From assembly GCA_024280775.1 (NCBI GenBank), contig JAJRPM010000012.1:227363-291362 (forward strand): a stretch of DNA of 64,000 nt, written 5' to 3'. The notes beneath the pieces are model-generated. The model worked only from the letters and a program-made list of their open reading frames with translations. It did no database searches and had not been told where the DNA came from. Source of the stretch: Candidatus Zixiibacteriota bacterium. Its GTDB lineage: Bacteria > Zixibacteria > MSB-5A5 > GN15 > JACZUZ01. The position numbers were made by a program, and so were the translations under genes. Shown here piece after piece: positions 62,490-64,000 of this stretch. Numbering within the stretch: the first letter of the stretch is position 1; every line of letters begins with the position of its first letter.

Positions 62490-64000
62490 ATGTCCTTCAA
62501 GAAAATAGCATATTTTGCCGCACTTTTGCTCAGCATGGTGTCAGCGGAAGCATTCGCTCAGGCGAATAGCCTACCTGTGCTAACACCCATCGGGCCGCAA
62601 GCGGCATCAGAGAATGTCTTGCTTAGTGTTGGAGTGTCAGCAAGCGATGTTGAATCTATACCCGCGCTAACAACCTCAGCCCTGCCAATCGGGGCCAGCT
62701 TCACTGATAATCTAAACGGAACTGGATCGCTAAGTTGGACTCCTGACTTTACGCAGGCTGGTGTCTACAACGTGACATTCTTTGCAACCGATGATTCACT
62801 TGCTGTTGACAGTGAAGTAGTCGCGATAACAGTAGCCAACGTTAACCAAGCCCCGATTCTCGCCTTGATAGGCGCGCAAGCAGTCAACGAGAATGCCCTG
62901 CTATCAATAGCAACTTCAGCCAGTGACGCAGACGGCACAACTCCGACCCTAACCGCAGTTGGCTTGCCTCTCGGCGCCACTTACACAGACAACTTGAACG
63001 GCACAGGCGCCTTCAACTGGACCCCTGATTTCACTCAGGCTGGTGTGTACAATGTAAACTTCTTCGCCAGTGACGGTGTCGATACTGATTCTGAGTTGGT
63101 TACTATTACAGTCACCAATGTAAACCAACTTCCAGTCTTAGCCACAATCGGCGCTCAGGCGGTAAACGAGAATGTTCTACTATCAATATCAACATCAGCA
63201 AGCGACCCCGACGGCACAACTCCGACCCTAACCGCAGTTGGTTTGCCTCTCGGCGCAACATATATTGATAACCTAAACGGCACCGGCTCCTTCAGCTGGA
63301 CCCCTGACTTCACTCAAGCCGGTGTTTACAATGTCAACTTCTTCGCTAGTGACGGCGTCGATACTGATTCTGAGCTAGTCACTATCACAGTTACCAATGT
63401 CAATCAACTTCCGGTCTTAGCTACTATCGGCGCTCAGTCGGTCAACGAAAATGTTCTACTATCAATAGCCACTTCAGCAAGTGATGCAGACGGCACAACT
63501 CCGACCCTAACCGCAGTTGGTTTGCCTCTCGGCGCCACTTACACAGACAACTTGAACGGCACAGGCGCCTTCAGCTGGACCCCTGACTTCACTCAAGCCG
63601 GTGTTTACAATGTCAACTTCTTCGCTAGTGACGGTGTAGATACTGATTCAGAGCTAGTCACTATCACAGTAACCAATGTAAATCAACTTCCAGTCTTAGC
63701 AACTATCGGCGCTCAGGCAGTAAACGAGAATGCCCTGCTATCAATATCAACATCAGCAAGTGATGCAGATGGAACAACTCCGACACTAACCGCCACTGGC
63801 TTGCCTCTCGGCGCCACTTACACAGATAACCTGAACGGAACCGGCTCATTCAGCTGGACCCCTGACTTCACACAGTCCGGCGTTTACAATGTCAACTTCT
63901 TCGCTAGTGATGGTGTTGATACTGATTCTGAGCTGGTTACAATCACAGTAACCAATGTAAATCAACTTCCGGTCTTGGCCGCAATCGGCGCTCAGGCGGT
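62490..64000 (+). CDS. secreted adhesin-like protein with 93-residue tandem putative-Ig repeats, 3' truncated
   Basis: ATG at 62490 (GGGAG upstream), signal peptide (FKKIAYFAALLLSMVSAEAFAQA), then tandem 93-residue (279-bp) units; the first repeats begin at about 62592, 62871, 63150, 63429, 63708 and 63987, an exact 279-bp period. Each unit has IGAQAVNENxLLSI, SDxDGTTPTLTAVGLPLGATY, DNLNGTGSFSWTPDFTQAG and VYNVNFFASDGVDTDSELVTITVTNVNQLPV, the putative-Ig/cadherin-like fold. Open to the right edge. The very similar DNA of successive units points to recent expansion. Large surface adhesin, likely with more repeats and perhaps a sorting tail outside the window. Confidence 0.88.
   Translation, partial: MSFKKIAYFAALLLSMVSAEAFAQANSLPVLTPIGPQAASENVLLSVGVSASDVESIPALTTSALPIGASFTDNLNGTGSLSWTPDFTQAGVYNVTFFATDDSLAVDSEVVAITVANVNQAPILALIGAQAVNENALLSIATSASDADGTTPTLTAVGLPLGATYTDNLNGTGAFNWTPDFTQAGVYNVNFFASDGVDTDSELVTITVTNVNQLPVLATIGAQAVNENVLLSISTSASDPDGTTPTLTAVGLPLGATYIDNLNGTGSFSWTPDFTQAGVYNVNFFASDGVDTDSELVTITVTNVNQLPVLATIGAQSVNENVLLSIATSASDADGTTPTLTAVGLPLGATYTDNLNGTGAFSWTPDFTQAGVYNVNFFASDGVDTDSELVTITVTNVNQLPVLATIGAQAVNENALLSISTSASDADGTTPTLTATGLPLGATYTDNLNGTGSFSWTPDFTQSGVYNVNFFASDGVDTDSELVTITVTNVNQLPVLAAIGAQA
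62592..64000 (+). repeat. 279-bp tandem repeat array
   Basis: Six registers at 279-bp spacing (62592, 62871, 63150, 63429, 63708, 63987), the last cut by the window end. Copies from the second onward are close at DNA level; the first is more diverged. Confidence 0.9.

Noticed and set aside
62592..64000. 279-bp tandem repeats as a CRISPR array
   Set aside because: Units are 279 bp, keep an open reading frame and are protein repeats with no spacer-like variable segments.

Overview
The window looks like a chromosomal segment of an uncultured Gram-negative bacterium of the FCB superphylum, most plausibly a Zixibacteria-like lineage. This rests on seven large secreted proteins ending in the YPNPFNP / '...VLLK' Por-type (T9SS type A) C-terminal sorting domain, on cohesin-like and dockerin-like modules in the same polypeptides, and on a Gram-negative envelope (long YidC, lipoproteins, outer-membrane barrels, an octaheme cytochrome). 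The lineage is an inference from motif style; no rRNA gene is present.

Layout. 0-2.7 kb: 5'-truncated ornithine cyclodeaminase (TIGR00300) gene, a complete DpnI-type methyl-directed endonuclease, a small ORF and a frameshifted SIMPL gene. 2.8-12.6 kb: two sorting-domain proteins, an exported M24 peptidase, Nudix hydrolase, SDR epimerase, DUF1579 protein and lipoprotein Cu/Zn SOD. 12.7-25 kb, all on the minus strand: outer-membrane protein, DUF58 and MoxR, a DnaA-box-rich gap, bactofilin, M23 peptidase, a type IIG restriction-modification enzyme, parB, parA, rsmG and mnmG. Two perfect parS sites lie here. 25-31 kb: two secreted cohesin/dockerin proteins, the second broken by an in-frame TAA. 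31-37 kb, minus strand: GT-C glycosyltransferase, mnmE, yidC (frameshifted), yidD, rnpA and rpmH, the classic origin-proximal cluster. 38-43 kb: envelope proteins, a tandem pair of lipoproteins, and LemA with a GIDE-domain protein. 42.8-44.2 kb: an outer-membrane-barrel/thioredoxin fusion with an in-frame TGA followed by a SECIS-like hairpin, which makes it a candidate selenoprotein. 44-51 kb: a two-module secreted protein, octaheme HAO-like cytochrome, alginate-export-type porin and HDOD protein. 51.9-64 kb, all plus strand: a surface-protein island of five genes, ending in an open-ended adhesin with 279-bp tandem repeats.

Themes. (1) The chromosome-maintenance and translation genes (rpmH-rnpA-yidD-yidC-mnmE and mnmG-rsmG-parA-parB with parS) place the window near the replication origin, although dnaA is absent. 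(2) There are two DNA-modification-linked nucleases, DpnI-like and Eco57I-like; the latter sits inside the usual parB / M23 / bactofilin neighbourhood. (3) Much of the window encodes secreted or surface proteins that share interchangeable C-terminal sorting tails. (4) Several dispersed palindromic repeat families occupy intergenic gaps.

Caveats. Four genes have an interruption (two frameshifts, one TAA, one TGA). Because yidC is normally essential, some of these may be assembly or base-calling errors. No tRNA, rRNA, CRISPR array or insertion sequence was recognised.
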